Assembly (NCBI GenBank): GCA_020053915.1
Contig: JAGVMG010000049.1
Location: 1 to 36,797 of the forward strand
Direction of reading: 5' to 3'
DNA length: 36,797 nucleotides
Source: Parachlamydiales bacterium
Lineage (GTDB): Bacteria > Chlamydiota > Chlamydiia > Chlamydiales > Rhabdochlamydiaceae
In this document: piece after piece, positions 11,021 through 19,845 of the stretch
How the letters are laid out: every line of letters begins with the position of its first letter
Position numbering within the stretch: position 1 is the stretch's first letter
Translations under genes and position numbers: made by a program
The notes under the pieces: model-generated
Database searches by the model: none
Seen by the model: only the letters and a program-made list of their open reading frames with translations
Told to the model about the DNA's origin: nothing

Positions 11021-12226
11021 ATGGCTGCTTCTAAAACAGTTGCTTCTTCTGGATATTTTCCAGTGACCTCTCATTATATTTATCAACAGGATCCCTCAAA
11101 ATATGGAGGGCGTCAAAAGGAGTTTCTCTACTACTCATCTCAAGTCATCCATGAAGCAACAGGTGAAATAAAAGCGGCACTCAAAAATCAAGAAAATTTA
11201 GAAGAGTTGTTTTTTAAGCTATTACACCTTTTTGGAAGCCGTAGACAAGCGCTTGCCTATGCGCATCACACCCCGAATGCAGGGTTATTTGGAATGAGTC
11301 GTCTTGCAAAAGATCGCTCGATTCTTGTCGAATACACCCCTTTAAAAGGGCCATATGATGCTTATCGAAAAAAAATTTTAAAGAACATCGTTCCAAGATT
11401 GCGCCAGATGTTTGATTCTACTGTAAATTTAAGAGAAGCGCGTTGGAAAGAGAAGTCTTGTATGGGGAGACAAGCCTCTTTTGAAGTTGAAATCTTGAAT
11501 GCGGAGAACCAGGAAAAATGGCGCATTTTAGACCGCTTAGAGATATATCAAGCCATTTGCAAGACCGTAGGTGTTTTACCAAGAGCAGGTGCATTTAGAA
11601 ATGAGTGGCTCGATGAACTCGTTGAAAATCGAGGCGCAATGCAGGAGTTGAAAGGCAAATCCATAGAGTTATATAAAAAAATCAAGTTTTCCTATGGATT
11701 GAGCGCGTTTATTTCCGATCTTCCCAACATCAAAGTCACAGATTATGTTTTTGCAAAGTACTGTTTAGATGTAGCAGGAGTTCCCAACGTCGCGTTGACC
11801 TACTACATAACAGCGTTCAATCGCAACACTGCAACGGATCCCTTTGAAGACATGCTTGAAAGTGCTCCCGTTTGCCTATTGCACCAAGACCCTTTTTTAC
11901 TACCTCAGATGCTTAAAGAGTCTGCTAAGTTATTTAAAGAAGCTGTCTCTGTGGATCCGAAAGATAAAAAAATGCTGAAAGAGCGTGTATGTTTGTGGAA
12001 CATTGCCTTTAGTCATGCCATGCCTTGTTTTCGAGGCGCGGGCACCCTTTCCGAATGGTTTGAGTCATCGATGTACGAGGCTCTAGGATCACAACTCTTA
12101 TATAATTCTGAGATGAACGTCAATCTAGAGATGCAAACCTCATCTCCCGCAGATGCCCTTTCCCGCTATCCTACGATGATTCAATTAACGCAGCTTTCCC
12201 GCCCAACCGAGCTTGGCATAGCATAA
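11021..12226 (+). CDS. Unknown protein, lineage-specific
   Basis: A 401-residue protein that I do not recognise. It has no signal peptide or clear membrane segment, and is mostly helical and basic. A C-terminal stretch, SHAMPCFRGAGTLSEWFESS (331-350), is Cys- and aromatic-bearing and loosely recalls Fic-type HxFx motifs, but the Asn and Arg needed by Fic enzymes are missing. The ATG is chosen because GAGG lies just upstream; a GTG at 11009 is an alternative. It has its own promoter and lower GC than holB, so it looks like an accessory gene. Its last 11 codons lie in a 32-bp exact copy, in antisense, of the 3' end of nadK, so that part of the C-terminus is recombinational in origin. Confidence 0.75.
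   Translation: MAASKTVASSGYFPVTSHYIYQQDPSKYGGRQKEFLYYSSQVIHEATGEIKAALKNQENLEELFFKLLHLFGSRRQALAYAHHTPNAGLFGMSRLAKDRSILVEYTPLKGPYDAYRKKILKNIVPRLRQMFDSTVNLREARWKEKSCMGRQASFEVEILNAENQEKWRILDRLEIYQAICKTVGVLPRAGAFRNEWLDELVENRGAMQELKGKSIELYKKIKFSYGLSAFISDLPNIKVTDYVFAKYCLDVAGVPNVALTYYITAFNRNTATDPFEDMLESAPVCLLHQDPFLLPQMLKESAKLFKEAVSVDPKDKKMLKERVCLWNIAFSHAMPCFRGAGTLSEWFESSMYEALGSQLLYNSEMNVNLEMQTSSPADALSRYPTMIQLTQLSRPTELGIA
12185..12216 (+). repeat. 32-bp direct repeat, copy 1 (antisense nadK tail)
   Basis: Identical over 32 bases to 13578-13609. It begins TTAACGCAGCTTTCCCGCCC. Here it encodes [10 protein letters not shown] and part of the next Gly of the 401-residue protein. The matching copy is the last ten codons plus two bases of nadK read from the opposite strand. 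Confidence 0.95.
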
Positions 12227-12291
12227 AAATAAATATTTTCTGTTTTAAAATGTATTTAATTTATTTTGTCTTCGTTTTTATTAAGTGTGTG

Positions 12292-12319
12292 TTGACTTTT
12301 TGTTTGTTTTAGTTATAAT
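12292..12319 (+). promoter_or_regulatory. Strong sigma-70-type promoter for the 393-residue gene
   Basis: TTGACT (12292-12297), a 16-base spacer and a consensus TATAAT (12314-12319). It lies 37 bases before the ATG at 12357. This is one of the closest matches to consensus in the window. Confidence 0.75.
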
Positions 12320-12356
12320 TATCTCGCTAATTAAAAAAAACAATCGAGGCGTTGTT

Positions 12357-13538
12357 ATGTCGAGTAGTTTGTCGTCAGTAAATTCAGTTTCTATGGATTC
12401 ACCAGTAATCATTCCATCAGATACAAAGTCAGCCGAGAAAATTGTAAAATTACCCTTACCTGAAGCAGTCAAGCCTGAAGCTGTCAAGGACCTATCTTGG
12501 GAAAAACGAGCGGTTTCCCAACTCAATGAATGGGATACGGCGTTAGATGGTTGGATGCCTAATTGGGTTCTTCAGGACAAAATTGATCAACTAGGGACAC
12601 ACATTGAAGATATGTTCTCTTCTCTTCCCACCTTTAATAGCTGGCTAAGAAATAATGGCGATGGCGCTTGGTACATACAACTTGCGACATATCTCGTCAA
12701 ACTTCCCTTAAAAGCGGCTCATAACATCGTCAATCTTCTCTATAACACGATCAAAGGAATTTTATACGGAGCCACCCACCCGCTTAAAGGTCTTAACGCT
12801 GTTGCCAAGCAAATGGTTTTGCTTGCACACGCTTTAACGCAGCCAGAGACTTGGAGCAAAATAGGGGCTGGGGTCATTGGGGCAGGCCTTGGACAAGCGC
12901 TTATCTTTGGTAACCCAGTTTCTGTGATTGCAATGGGGCTCGGGGCGGCTTGTGCTATTGCAGGAGTGAGCTTCGGCGCTCTAAAGGCTGCCATCGAGGC
13001 AGAAGAGGGTAAAAAATTTGACGCTATCGTAGAAAACGTTGGTGGACAATTCAAACAGATCCCAGAATCGCTTCTCACCGGATTTTTTATGGGGCTTCTT
13101 ATTGGCGGCATTAAAAAAATGCTCACAAAGCCAGAGCCCACAGATTCTGTAATGAATACCTCGAAAACGAGTGCAAAGAAAGTTCAGAGTTCCTCTGGCA
13201 AACAGAGCCTTTCCTTAGAAGGGGCGCGAGCTCAAGCAGTGGAATTTACACAACAACACAATTTGCCTCCTCCTGGTCATGTCAGCGTCCTATCAACAGG
13301 GACTGAGTTTGGACCTCCTGGCACAATTGTTGTAGATTACACACAAAACACTGACTTTTTCATGAAAAGCTATTTTGAAAACTTCCCCAAGTCATCTGTG
13401 AACCTTGAAGACTTCAAGATGTATCTTCCTCCCGATGGAAACGGATCTCTTGTTGCGAGATATTGGATGGAGGGGAGCTCAATCGAAGAATACTGGCCGA
13501 CAGAAACTACTGTGATTCCACTTAAAGACATTTTATAA
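12357..13538 (+). CDS. Unknown protein with Inc-like hydrophobic hairpin
   Basis: A 393-residue protein not recognised as any named family. The N-terminal 20 residues are Ser/Val-rich, without a classical signal peptide. Residues about 168-185 and 188-213 form two Gly/Ala-rich hydrophobic stretches separated by a short NPV turn, and a third lies at 238-251. A paired hydrophobic hairpin of about 45 residues is the hallmark of chlamydial inclusion-membrane (Inc) proteins, so a type III-secreted, vacuole-membrane protein is possible; this is inference. The C-terminal 110 residues look soluble. ATG 12357 has GAGG 7 bases upstream and a strong promoter, and a terminator hairpin follows the stop. 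The gene lies between the 32-bp direct repeats, as if inserted as a cassette. Confidence 0.75.
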   Translation: MSSSLSSVNSVSMDSPVIIPSDTKSAEKIVKLPLPEAVKPEAVKDLSWEKRAVSQLNEWDTALDGWMPNWVLQDKIDQLGTHIEDMFSSLPTFNSWLRNNGDGAWYIQLATYLVKLPLKAAHNIVNLLYNTIKGILYGATHPLKGLNAVAKQMVLLAHALTQPETWSKIGAGVIGAGLGQALIFGNPVSVIAMGLGAACAIAGVSFGALKAAIEAEEGKKFDAIVENVGGQFKQIPESLLTGFFMGLLIGGIKKMLTKPEPTDSVMNTSKTSAKKVQSSSGKQSLSLEGARAQAVEFTQQHNLPPPGHVSVLSTGTEFGPPGTIVVDYTQNTDFFMKSYFENFPKSSVNLEDFKMYLPPDGNGSLVARYWMEGSSIEEYWPTETTVIPLKDIL

Positions 13539-13548
13539 GGCATCGTAC

Positions 13549-13579
13549 AAACGGCAGCCATGAGGGCTGCCGTTTCTTT
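13549..13579 (+). terminator. Terminator between the 393-residue gene and nadK
   Basis: AAACGGCAGCC pairs with GGCTGCCGTTT (11 bp, loop ATGAG), followed by CTTT. It lies between two convergent genes; the stem also works on the minus strand for the nadK operon, but without a good T-run there. Confidence 0.8.
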
Positions 13580-13609
13580 AACGCAGCTTTCCCGCCCAAC
13601 CGAGCTTGG
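13578..13609 (-). repeat. 32-bp direct repeat, copy 2 (3' end of nadK)
   Basis: Exact match to 12185-12216. It starts precisely at the nadK stop codon and encodes the nadK C-terminus KLGWAGKLR plus two bases. The start at a gene's very 3' end resembles an attachment-site duplication. Confidence 0.95.
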
Positions 13610-14417
13610 TGCGGAGAGTCGAGAAGTAATCGCGTCGCAATAAACTAATCAACTTAAAATTTTTGGTCGAGCGTGTGATGCGGAACACATCGCCTGTATG
13701 CAGGCTCATGCTCGTGATCCCATCCGCTCTTACTTCTACGGGATCGTAATCGCTTAAGTATTGGATCTGGATCTCTTGCTTGCAAGAGAGAACAATGGGG
13801 CGATTCGAGATGGTATGGGGAGAGATCGGCGTTAAGACAAGCGCTTCAAGATCGGGGCTTAAAATCGGACCACCGGCAGCTAAGGAGTAGGCGGTCGAGC
13901 CGTTCGGGGTAGCTAGGATAATTCCATCGGCCTCAAAAGTGTTGAGATAAAGGCCATCGGCGTGGATTGCAATTTCGACAAGCGAGGGGTTTTTTGCGCG
14001 GTGGACGACGATGTCGTTCACGGCAAAACATTTCTCTCCGCTCAATGTTTCCCCGTGGATCATGACGCGGTTGTGAATTTTATAGGAGCCTTGAATGAGA
14101 TCTTGCAGGCTAGGATAAATGTCGGAAATAGGCACATCCGCCATAAAGCCGAGGTGTCCTAAGTTAATTCCGAGGATCGGTGCATCGAGGTGTTCATAGC
14201 GATGCACTAAGCGCAAGATCGAGCCGTCTCCTCCCATCGAAATAAGGAAGGTGATCTCAGAGGGATCTACTTCTGAAAGAGGTTTGGCGCCGATCGCTGC
14301 GGCTTCTTCATCCTCTGCGATGACGGTGATCCCATGGTTGGAGAGGAACTCTCGAATTCCTATCGCGAGGTTTTTCGACTGCTTTTTACTTGTGTTGGCA
14401 AAGAGAGCGATCATCAT
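13578..14417 (-). CDS. nadK: NAD kinase
   Basis: Makes NADP from NAD with ATP or polyphosphate. The 279-residue protein has the signature GGDGS at 62-66 with catalytic Asp64, the [10 protein letters not shown] segment, NDIVVHR at 134-140 and the glycine-rich [16 protein letters not shown] near 169-184. Length and motif order are normal. The start ATG overlaps the dxs stop by four bases (ATGA), so the two are translationally coupled; a second ATG follows directly. The coupling fits NADPH demand in the MEP isoprenoid pathway, but that link is inference. The final 32 bases are duplicated at 12185. Confidence 0.95.
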   Translation of the reverse strand: MMIALFANTSKKQSKNLAIGIREFLSNHGITVIAEDEEAAAIGAKPLSEVDPSEITFLISMGGDGSILRLVHRYEHLDAPILGINLGHLGFMADVPISDIYPSLQDLIQGSYKIHNRVMIHGETLSGEKCFAVNDIVVHRAKNPSLVEIAIHADGLYLNTFEADGIILATPNGSTAYSLAAGGPILSPDLEALVLTPISPHTISNRPIVLSCKQEIQIQYLSDYDPVEVRADGITSMSLHTGDVFRITRSTKNFKLISLLRRDYFSTLRTKLGWAGKLR

Positions 14418-16318
14418 GGCGCTATCACGAGGGTATCGGGGTTAAGAGAGGAGAATTCAAGCAAGATCTGCTGGGCGATCGATTCCGGCGTTAAACCGAT
14501 TTCTTGGAGGAGTTCTTTATGGCTTCCCTGTTCTAAAAAGGTATCGGGAATCCCGAAGTTTAACACTTGCGTTTGAGAAAACTTATTTTTCACCATAAAG
14601 TTGTTAAAAATCATCCCGAAGCCTCCGCTAAGCGCATGCTCTTCAATCGTGACAATGTAAGGGTGAGAACCTAAAATGCTACAGAAAAGATCGGAATCGA
14701 GCGGTTTGACAAATACGGGATCAATAACGGTGGCCTCGATGCCGTGATTTTTTAGAATCTCGCGCACCTTGAGAGCGATCTCGCTCATATGGCCGAGCGC
14801 AATTAAGGCAATCTGTTTACCTTGTACAAGAATTTCAGCAGAGCCTACTTCTCTTGTTTGCAATGGAAGGTTCGATTCCACGGTTGCCATATTGGGATAG
14901 CGAATAGCTGTCGGACGCTTCCATTGAAAAGCGCTTTCCATGAGCTCTTTTAACACATGTCCATCGCGCGGCTGGCAAATCACCATATTGGGCATCGCAT
15001 TTAAAAAAGCGATATCGTAAATCCCATGGTGTGTGGAGCCGTCGGGTCCGGAAATGCCGCCTCGATCAACAGCAAAGACAACAGGGAGTCCTTGCAAGCA
15101 GACATCTTGGAAGAGATTGTCAAAAGCGCGTTGAAAAAAGGTCGCATAAATCGAACAGACCACTTTCATTTGCTTGCCGTAGGCGATCCCTCCGCAAAAA
15201 GTGACCGCATGCCCTTCTGCAATTCCGACATCAATACAACGCTCCGGAAATTTTTCCATAAACGCATCGAGGCACGAACCTGCAGGCATCGCAGGGGTGA
15301 CTGCGACAAGGCTTGGATCGTTATCGGCCATTTTCAAGAGATGGCGTCCAAAGATCTGAGGGAATGTTGGTTTGGAAGGAGACGGGAGAAAGAGGCCCGT
15401 TACTTTATCAAATGGTTTGCAGCCGTGGTAGGAGATTGGATTCAGAGTTGCCGTATCCATCCCTTTGCCTTTAACCGTTACGACGTGCAGCAGAACAGGA
15501 TGCGGGGCATCTTTTAAAGCTTCGAGGACGGCGATGAGTTTCGGTAAGTCGTGGCCATCAACAGGTCCCACGTAAGAGAGATGAAACTGCTCAAAAAAAG
15601 GAGCTGTGCTGACAAGATTTTTAATCGATTCTTTGAGCTTTTGCCCTTGCTTTGCGATGGTCTGCCCGTAGTTGGGAATTTTAGAGAGCAAATGCTCCAC
15701 TTCTTGATAAATTTTGTTCGACTTGGGGTTATTAATAAACCGGCTTAAGATTCGTGTGATTGCACCTACGTTTTGAGAGATCGACATTTTATTGTCGTTT
15801 AAGATCACGATGAATCGGCTCAAGTCTTTTGGGATATTATTAAGAGCTTCTAACGTAAGACCGCAGCTAAGGGAAGCATCGCCTAAAATGGGGAGGATAT
15901 GCTCGTCTCGTTTGGTGAGATCTCGATTTTTTGCAACGCCCAGCGCGAGAGAAAGAGCTGTTCCCGCATGGCCGGCATAGAAGTGGTCGTGAGGGGATTC
16001 TTGAGGATTACTAAAGCCGCATAGTCCTTTAAACTGGCGGATTTGGGCAAATTTTTCCTGACGTCCCGTTAATAACTTATGCGGATAAGACTGATGGCTT
16101 ACATCGAAGATGAATTTATCTTGAGGCGAATTAAAGACTTTGTGTAGCGCGATCGTTAGCTCCACGATTCCGAGATTCGACGCGAGATGCCCTCCATTGA
16201 TGCTCAACACATCGATGATTCTTTGGCGGATTTCAACGCTGAGTTTTTCCAGATCTTCGATTTCCAGATCTTTCAAATCTTGTGGGGAGTGGATTTTCTC
16301 GAGAATCGATTCTATCAT
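14414..16318 (-). CDS. dxs: 1-deoxy-D-xylulose-5-phosphate synthase
   Basis: First enzyme of the MEP isoprenoid pathway; condenses pyruvate and glyceraldehyde 3-phosphate using thiamine diphosphate. 634 residues, close to the usual 620-640. Motifs: [10 protein letters not shown] near 41-50, [13 protein letters not shown], the thiamine diphosphate site from GDASLSCG (146-153) to NDN (174-176), then [16 protein letters not shown], the acid-base segment (usually IAEQHAV in other bacteria), and [10 protein letters not shown]. Overlaps xseB upstream and nadK downstream by ATGA. It shares the operon with the nuclease subunits xseA and xseB. Its substrate glyceraldehyde 3-phosphate is supplied by TpiA, encoded by the divergent neighbour operon. 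Confidence 0.96.
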   Translation of the reverse strand: MIESILEKIHSPQDLKDLEIEDLEKLSVEIRQRIIDVLSINGGHLASNLGIVELTIALHKVFNSPQDKFIFDVSHQSYPHKLLTGRQEKFAQIRQFKGLCGFSNPQESPHDHFYAGHAGTALSLALGVAKNRDLTKRDEHILPILGDASLSCGLTLEALNNIPKDLSRFIVILNDNKMSISQNVGAITRILSRFINNPKSNKIYQEVEHLLSKIPNYGQTIAKQGQKLKESIKNLVSTAPFFEQFHLSYVGPVDGHDLPKLIAVLEALKDAPHPVLLHVVTVKGKGMDTATLNPISYHGCKPFDKVTGLFLPSPSKPTFPQIFGRHLLKMADNDPSLVAVTPAMPAGSCLDAFMEKFPERCIDVGIAEGHAVTFCGGIAYGKQMKVVCSIYATFFQRAFDNLFQDVCLQGLPVVFAVDRGGISGPDGSTHHGIYDIAFLNAMPNMVICQPRDGHVLKELMESAFQWKRPTAIRYPNMATVESNLPLQTREVGSAEILVQGKQIALIALGHMSEIALKVREILKNHGIEATVIDPVFVKPLDSDLFCSILGSHPYIVTIEEHALSGGFGMIFNNFMVKNKFSQTQVLNFGIPDTFLEQGSHKELLQEIGLTPESIAQQILLEFSSLNPDTLVIAP

Positions 16319-16602
16319 ACGAGATTCCGCGTCAAAGGGGCTTGTTGTCCTGGAATAAATTCTTGTGTCTGAGGCTTTCCTGCAGGATCCGTAACGATTT
16401 CTCCTTCGCGATTTTTAATCAAGATCTCGATTTTCTTTTCCGCGGCATTGAGCTGTTTATGGCAGCGGACGATCAGCTGATCGGCTTCTTCATAGAGTTT
16501 AAGAGAATCTTCTAAAGAGGCTTTTCCTGAATTCATTTTTTCTAAAATCTCTTCCAAGCGCGCATAAGCGGATTCAAAAGAAAGTGTATCTTGCGAGGTC
16601 AT
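16315..16602 (-). CDS. xseB: Exodeoxyribonuclease VII small subunit
   Basis: 95 residues, a small helical protein that binds the large subunit XseA in multiple copies and is required for active exonuclease VII. The family core [18 protein letters not shown] is at about 9-26, followed by [15 protein letters not shown] and a second helix. The C-terminal 30 residues (TDPAGKPQ onwards) extend beyond the usual 70-80 residue core. It overlaps xseA and dxs by ATGA on both sides. Confidence 0.93.
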   Translation of the reverse strand: MTSQDTLSFESAYARLEEILEKMNSGKASLEDSLKLYEEADQLIVRCHKQLNAAEKKIEILIKNREGEIVTDPAGKPQTQEFIPGQQAPLTRNLV

Positions 16603-18002
16603 GGGAGGGTCTCGTTAATGGTTGCTAGCGCTGTGCCGTCATGCAATCGGATCTTGACCCGATCGCTGGCAGACAGCTCATTTAGGGAAAGAATAACCGA
16701 TTCTTTGTTTTCCTGAAAGAGGATGCAGTAGCCTTTTGTTAAGAGATTTTTTGGGTCGATGGCCTGTAGGTGAGAAACAAGCTGATTTAAGCGCTGTTTT
16801 TTTTCCGCCACGATCTTCAGGCAGCGCTCTTTGAGTTGTGTTTGGAGCTGGTTGAAGTTGAATGTATGGGCAAGAGTGCTGATTTTTTGATGCGCAGAGT
16901 TGTTTAACGCTTTTTTAATTGCGAAGAGCTTATCTTGCAGCATTTGGATCTGCGCCGAGGGTTTGAGAGCGGTTGCCTGCTTGCTAAAAGCCAAAAGCTT
17001 GAGTTTATGGTGTTGGAGCATTTGGACTGCCGCTTGGTCGACATCTTCGCGGATCCCATCAATTTTTTGAGCGTAGGTTCCAAGAAGGGGATAAGGGGAG
17101 GTAAACGCCTGCGCCTTTTGTGTGCGTTCCAGCATTTTTCGATGGTGAGCCACTAAAGAGCGTACCGTTTGGCTCAGACGCTGGTGTGTTTGTTTGAGAA
17201 AGTGGAGTTGCTGAGCTTTTTCCCCGATGGCAAGTTCCGCTGCAGCTGAAGGAGTGGGGGCCCGAATATCTGCGACAAAATCGGCGATTGAGACATCGGT
17301 CTCATGGCCAACGGCGGAAATGATCGGGATTTTGGACTCAAAAATGGCTTTTGCGACACATTCCTCATTAAATGCCCACAAATCCTCCAAACTTCCGCCA
17401 CCCCTTCCGACGATGAGAAGATCTACGAGGCCAAGGCGATTAAATTGATCGATTGCTTGTGCAATTTCCTGAGCGGCGCCCTCGCCTTGGACTTTGACAG
17501 GGTTCAAAATGAGGTGGATCCCGGAATGCCGCCTATTGAGAATCGTTAAAATATCTTGGATCACAGCTCCTGTTGGAGAGGTAACGACGCCGATTATTTT
17601 TGGGAATTTGGGCAGTTTTTTTTTGCGTGAGGGATCGAACCATCCACGAGCACTTAATTCTTTCTTTAATTCATGCAGACGCAGGAGGAGCTGTCCAGTT
17701 CCCTGATATTCTAACTCGCGGACAATCATCTGGTAGTTGCCGCGGGGAGCATAAACGGAAATTTCCCCCTTGACGACGACCTGATCTCCTCCTTTAGGAA
17801 TACGGGTAAGCTGCCGAGCGGACCCCTTGAACAGCACGGCAGAGAGCTGTGCTTCGCTATCCTTGAGAGTAAAATAGAGGTGTCCAGAACTCTGCTCTTT
17901 TAGGTTGCTGATCTCCCCGCGGACAGAGACGACCGAAAATCTCGATTCAAGTTGAGATTTGATGGCAGAGGTAAGCTCGGAAACGGTCAAAATCGATGTC
18001 AT
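16599..18002 (-). CDS. xseA: Exodeoxyribonuclease VII large subunit
   Basis: Single-strand exonuclease subunit acting in DNA repair and recombination. 467 residues: an N-terminal OB-fold (about 20-100, [24 protein letters not shown]), then the catalytic domain with [33 protein letters not shown] and [23 protein letters not shown] shown in family members, followed by a long coiled-coil helix region and a small C-terminal beta domain. No ribosome binding site is evident (seven Ts precede the ATG). It is the first gene of the xseA-xseB-dxs-nadK operon. Confidence 0.95.
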   Translation of the reverse strand: MTSILTVSELTSAIKSQLESRFSVVSVRGEISNLKEQSSGHLYFTLKDSEAQLSAVLFKGSARQLTRIPKGGDQVVVKGEISVYAPRGNYQMIVRELEYQGTGQLLLRLHELKKELSARGWFDPSRKKKLPKFPKIIGVVTSPTGAVIQDILTILNRRHSGIHLILNPVKVQGEGAAQEIAQAIDQFNRLGLVDLLIVGRGGGSLEDLWAFNEECVAKAIFESKIPIISAVGHETDVSIADFVADIRAPTPSAAAELAIGEKAQQLHFLKQTHQRLSQTVRSLVAHHRKMLERTQKAQAFTSPYPLLGTYAQKIDGIREDVDQAAVQMLQHHKLKLLAFSKQATALKPSAQIQMLQDKLFAIKKALNNSAHQKISTLAHTFNFNQLQTQLKERCLKIVAEKKQRLNQLVSHLQAIDPKNLLTKGYCILFQENKESVILSLNELSASDRVKIRLHDGTALATINETLP

Positions 18003-18018
18003 AAAAAAATTAAATCTC

Positions 18019-18048
18019 TTGCAATGGATCTAGCGGGTTGATTACAAT
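18019..18048 (+). promoter_or_regulatory. Promoter for tpiA-secG-def
   Basis: TTGCAA (18019-18024), an 18-base spacer, and TACAAT (18043-18048). It sits 44 bases before the tpiA ATG. Its -10 box overlaps the -10 box of the divergent xseA promoter. Confidence 0.55.
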
Positions 18049-18069
18049 CTTGAGTTTAGCCCAAATCAA
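18041..18069 (-). promoter_or_regulatory. Promoter for xseA-xseB-dxs-nadK
   Basis: On the minus strand TTGATT (18064-18069), a 17-base spacer, then TGTAAT (18041-18046). It lies 38 bases before the xseA start and faces the tpiA promoter over the same bases. Confidence 0.55.
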
Positions 18070-18092
18070 GTATTAACTTCAAAGAGTTCAGT

Positions 18093-18842
18093 ATGAAGCG
18101 CGTTCCTCTCATCGCCGGAAACTGGAAAATGAATAAAACAGCCCACGAGGCGTTTGAATTTATTCAAGAGCTTGCCCCTCTGATTGCCTCTGTTGAGCGG
18201 CGCGTTTATTTGGCCCCCTCCTTTACTGCATTAGCCGCCGCCGCCAGCGCTGCGAAGGGAACAAAAATCCATATTGGCGCTCAAAACATGCATGAGCTTC
18301 CCGAAGGACCCTATACAGGCGAAGTGTCGGCGCACATGCTGCTCGCCACAGGCGCTACCTTTGTTCTTTTAGGCCACTCCGAGAGACGACTTTATGGCCA
18401 GGAGACAAATGCGCGGATTAACCTGAAGATCAAGCGCGCCTTTGCTGGAGGCCTTGTTCCAATCTTATGCATTGGCGAGACGCTCCAAGAACGCGAGCAA
18501 GGTAAGACGCGCGAAGTGGTTTGCCGTCAGATCGAAGAATGTTTACAAGATATTTTAGCCCCTTCTCTAGCCTCAATGATGATTGCCTATGAGCCTGTTT
18601 GGGCGATTGGGACGGGCGCTGCAGCAACGCCTGCGCACGCTCAGCAAGTCCACCGCTACTGCCGCGATTTTGTCGAAGACAAATGGGGAAAACAGAGTTC
18701 ACAAGAGCTCTATCTTCTTTACGGAGGATCGGTGAATACGCAAAATATCGCCTCATTGATGTCTGAAGTGGATATCGATGGCGTTCTTGTTGGAAACGCC
18801 TCTTTGGACGTTAAAAGCTTTGCTCAATTGATCCATTATTGA
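18093..18842 (+). CDS. tpiA: Triosephosphate isomerase
   Basis: Interconverts dihydroxyacetone phosphate and glyceraldehyde 3-phosphate in glycolysis. 249 residues, normal length. Catalytic residues are all present: Lys12 in GNWKMN, His95 in LGHSERR, Glu167 in AYEPVWAIGTG; the phosphate loop YGGSVN and the C-terminal DGVLVGNASL are intact. It heads a plus-strand operon with secG and def and diverges from xseA. AAGAG lies 7 bases before the ATG. Confidence 0.97.
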   Translation: MKRVPLIAGNWKMNKTAHEAFEFIQELAPLIASVERRVYLAPSFTALAAAASAAKGTKIHIGAQNMHELPEGPYTGEVSAHMLLATGATFVLLGHSERRLYGQETNARINLKIKRAFAGGLVPILCIGETLQEREQGKTREVVCRQIEECLQDILAPSLASMMIAYEPVWAIGTGAAATPAHAQQVHRYCRDFVEDKWGKQSSQELYLLYGGSVNTQNIASLMSEVDIDGVLVGNASLDVKSFAQLIHY

Positions 18843-18855
18843 AGGAACGATACGC

Positions 18856-19152
18856 ATGTCATTTATTTTCTATTTTGCCTTGACCCTCTTTCTGATCTTA
18901 TGCGCCCTTTTGTGTTTGGTAATCTTGATCCAGGAGAGCAAAAGCTTAGGATTAGGCGCTTCTTTCGGAGGGGATCCAGGAGAGTCTCTTTTTGGAACCT
19001 CGACAGCTGATGTGTTAAAGAAATTTACTGCATGGCTCGCCGTGATTTTCATGGCCTCTTGTGTTCTTCTTTCTTTGTGGACAGGCTCCTTAAGCCGTCA
19101 TCAGACACAGCTGCTTCCCACGACAATTGAAGAGTCAGGGATTGGTCATTAA
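18856..19152 (+). CDS. secG: Preprotein translocase subunit SecG
   Basis: Small accessory subunit of the SecYEG channel. 98 residues with two membrane helices (about 4-24 and 55-76) and the conserved cytosolic loop between them: ILIQESKSLGLGASFGG followed by SLFGTSTADVLKKFT. AAGGAA lies 9 bases before the ATG and tpiA ends 13 bases upstream. def follows 6 bases after the stop, so the three are one transcript. Short hydrophilic tail, as usual. Confidence 0.9.
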   Translation: MSFIFYFALTLFLILCALLCLVILIQESKSLGLGASFGGDPGESLFGTSTADVLKKFTAWLAVIFMASCVLLSLWTGSLSRHQTQLLPTTIEESGIGH

Positions 19153-19158
19153 GGCTGT

Positions 19159-19683
19159 ATGTTTTTAGACATTGTCCTTTATGGAAATCCGATCTTGCGC
19201 AAGCGATGCGAGCCCGTCCCTGAGATTACAGAAGAGATCCGCACGCTTGTCCGCAACATGATTGAAACCATGGATAAAGCCAATGGCTGCGGACTTGCCG
19301 CTCCACAGGTGGGTCATGGCTTACGGATCTTTGTCCTTCGCGATTACATCGAACATGAAGATGGGAAATGGACACTTGCCGAGCCTAAAGTCTACATCAA
19401 TCCTAAAATCACAGACCCCACAGATGAGATGATTACTGATACAGAAGGGTGTCTTTCTCTTCCGAAGATTCGTCTCGAAGTGGATCGCCCAACTCAAATC
19501 ACCATCGAAGCATTGGATCTAGAGGGCAATCTTTTTAAAGAGGTTGTGGAAGGGTACAATGCGCGTATTCGGATGCATGAAAATGATCATCTCAATGGGG
19601 TGCTGTTCATCGATCGCGTCGATGCGCATTCCCGCAATCAGATCGAGCCGCAGCTGCGCGCTCTCAAGAAAATGAAACGTTGA
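19159..19683 (+). CDS. def: Peptide deformylase
   Basis: Removes the N-formyl group from nascent proteins. 174 residues with all three family motifs: GCGLAAPQVG (43-52), EGCLS (97-101, metal ligand Cys98), and HENDH (140-144, ligands His140 and His144 and catalytic Glu141; the more usual form is HExDH). AAGG sits about 5 bases before ATG. It is the last gene of the tpiA-secG-def group. No clear plus-strand terminator follows; a minus-strand terminator lies about 110 bases downstream. Confidence 0.95.
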   Translation: MFLDIVLYGNPILRKRCEPVPEITEEIRTLVRNMIETMDKANGCGLAAPQVGHGLRIFVLRDYIEHEDGKWTLAEPKVYINPKITDPTDEMITDTEGCLSLPKIRLEVDRPTQITIEALDLEGNLFKEVVEGYNARIRMHENDHLNGVLFIDRVDAHSRNQIEPQLRALKKMKR

Positions 19684-19793
19684 AATTTTTCTCTCAAGAC
19701 AAAACATCACAAAACCTAGCGAAGTGAAGTACAGCACAATGAGATGAGTTTTATTCTGTCATCTTACTTGAGCTGTTATTTTTGGGATGGGGC

Positions 19794-19832
19794 AAAAAAA
19801 ATAAGGCTCTTTCTCTTTCGAGAAAGAGCCTT
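19794..19832 (-). terminator. Strong intrinsic terminator for the Ser/Lys-rich gene
   Basis: AAGGCTCTTTCTC and GAGAAAGAGCCTT form a perfect 13-bp stem with loop of four bases. On the minus strand it is followed by A and a run of eight Ts (19794-19801). It begins 13 bases beyond the stop of the 445-residue gene. Confidence 0.9.
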
Positions 19833-19845
19833 AAGGGAAAAGGGT

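Noticed and set aside
14414-16318. Several plus-strand frames of 60-160 codons over dxs
   Set aside because: All lie opposite a well-matched Dxs and have no family resemblance or start signals.
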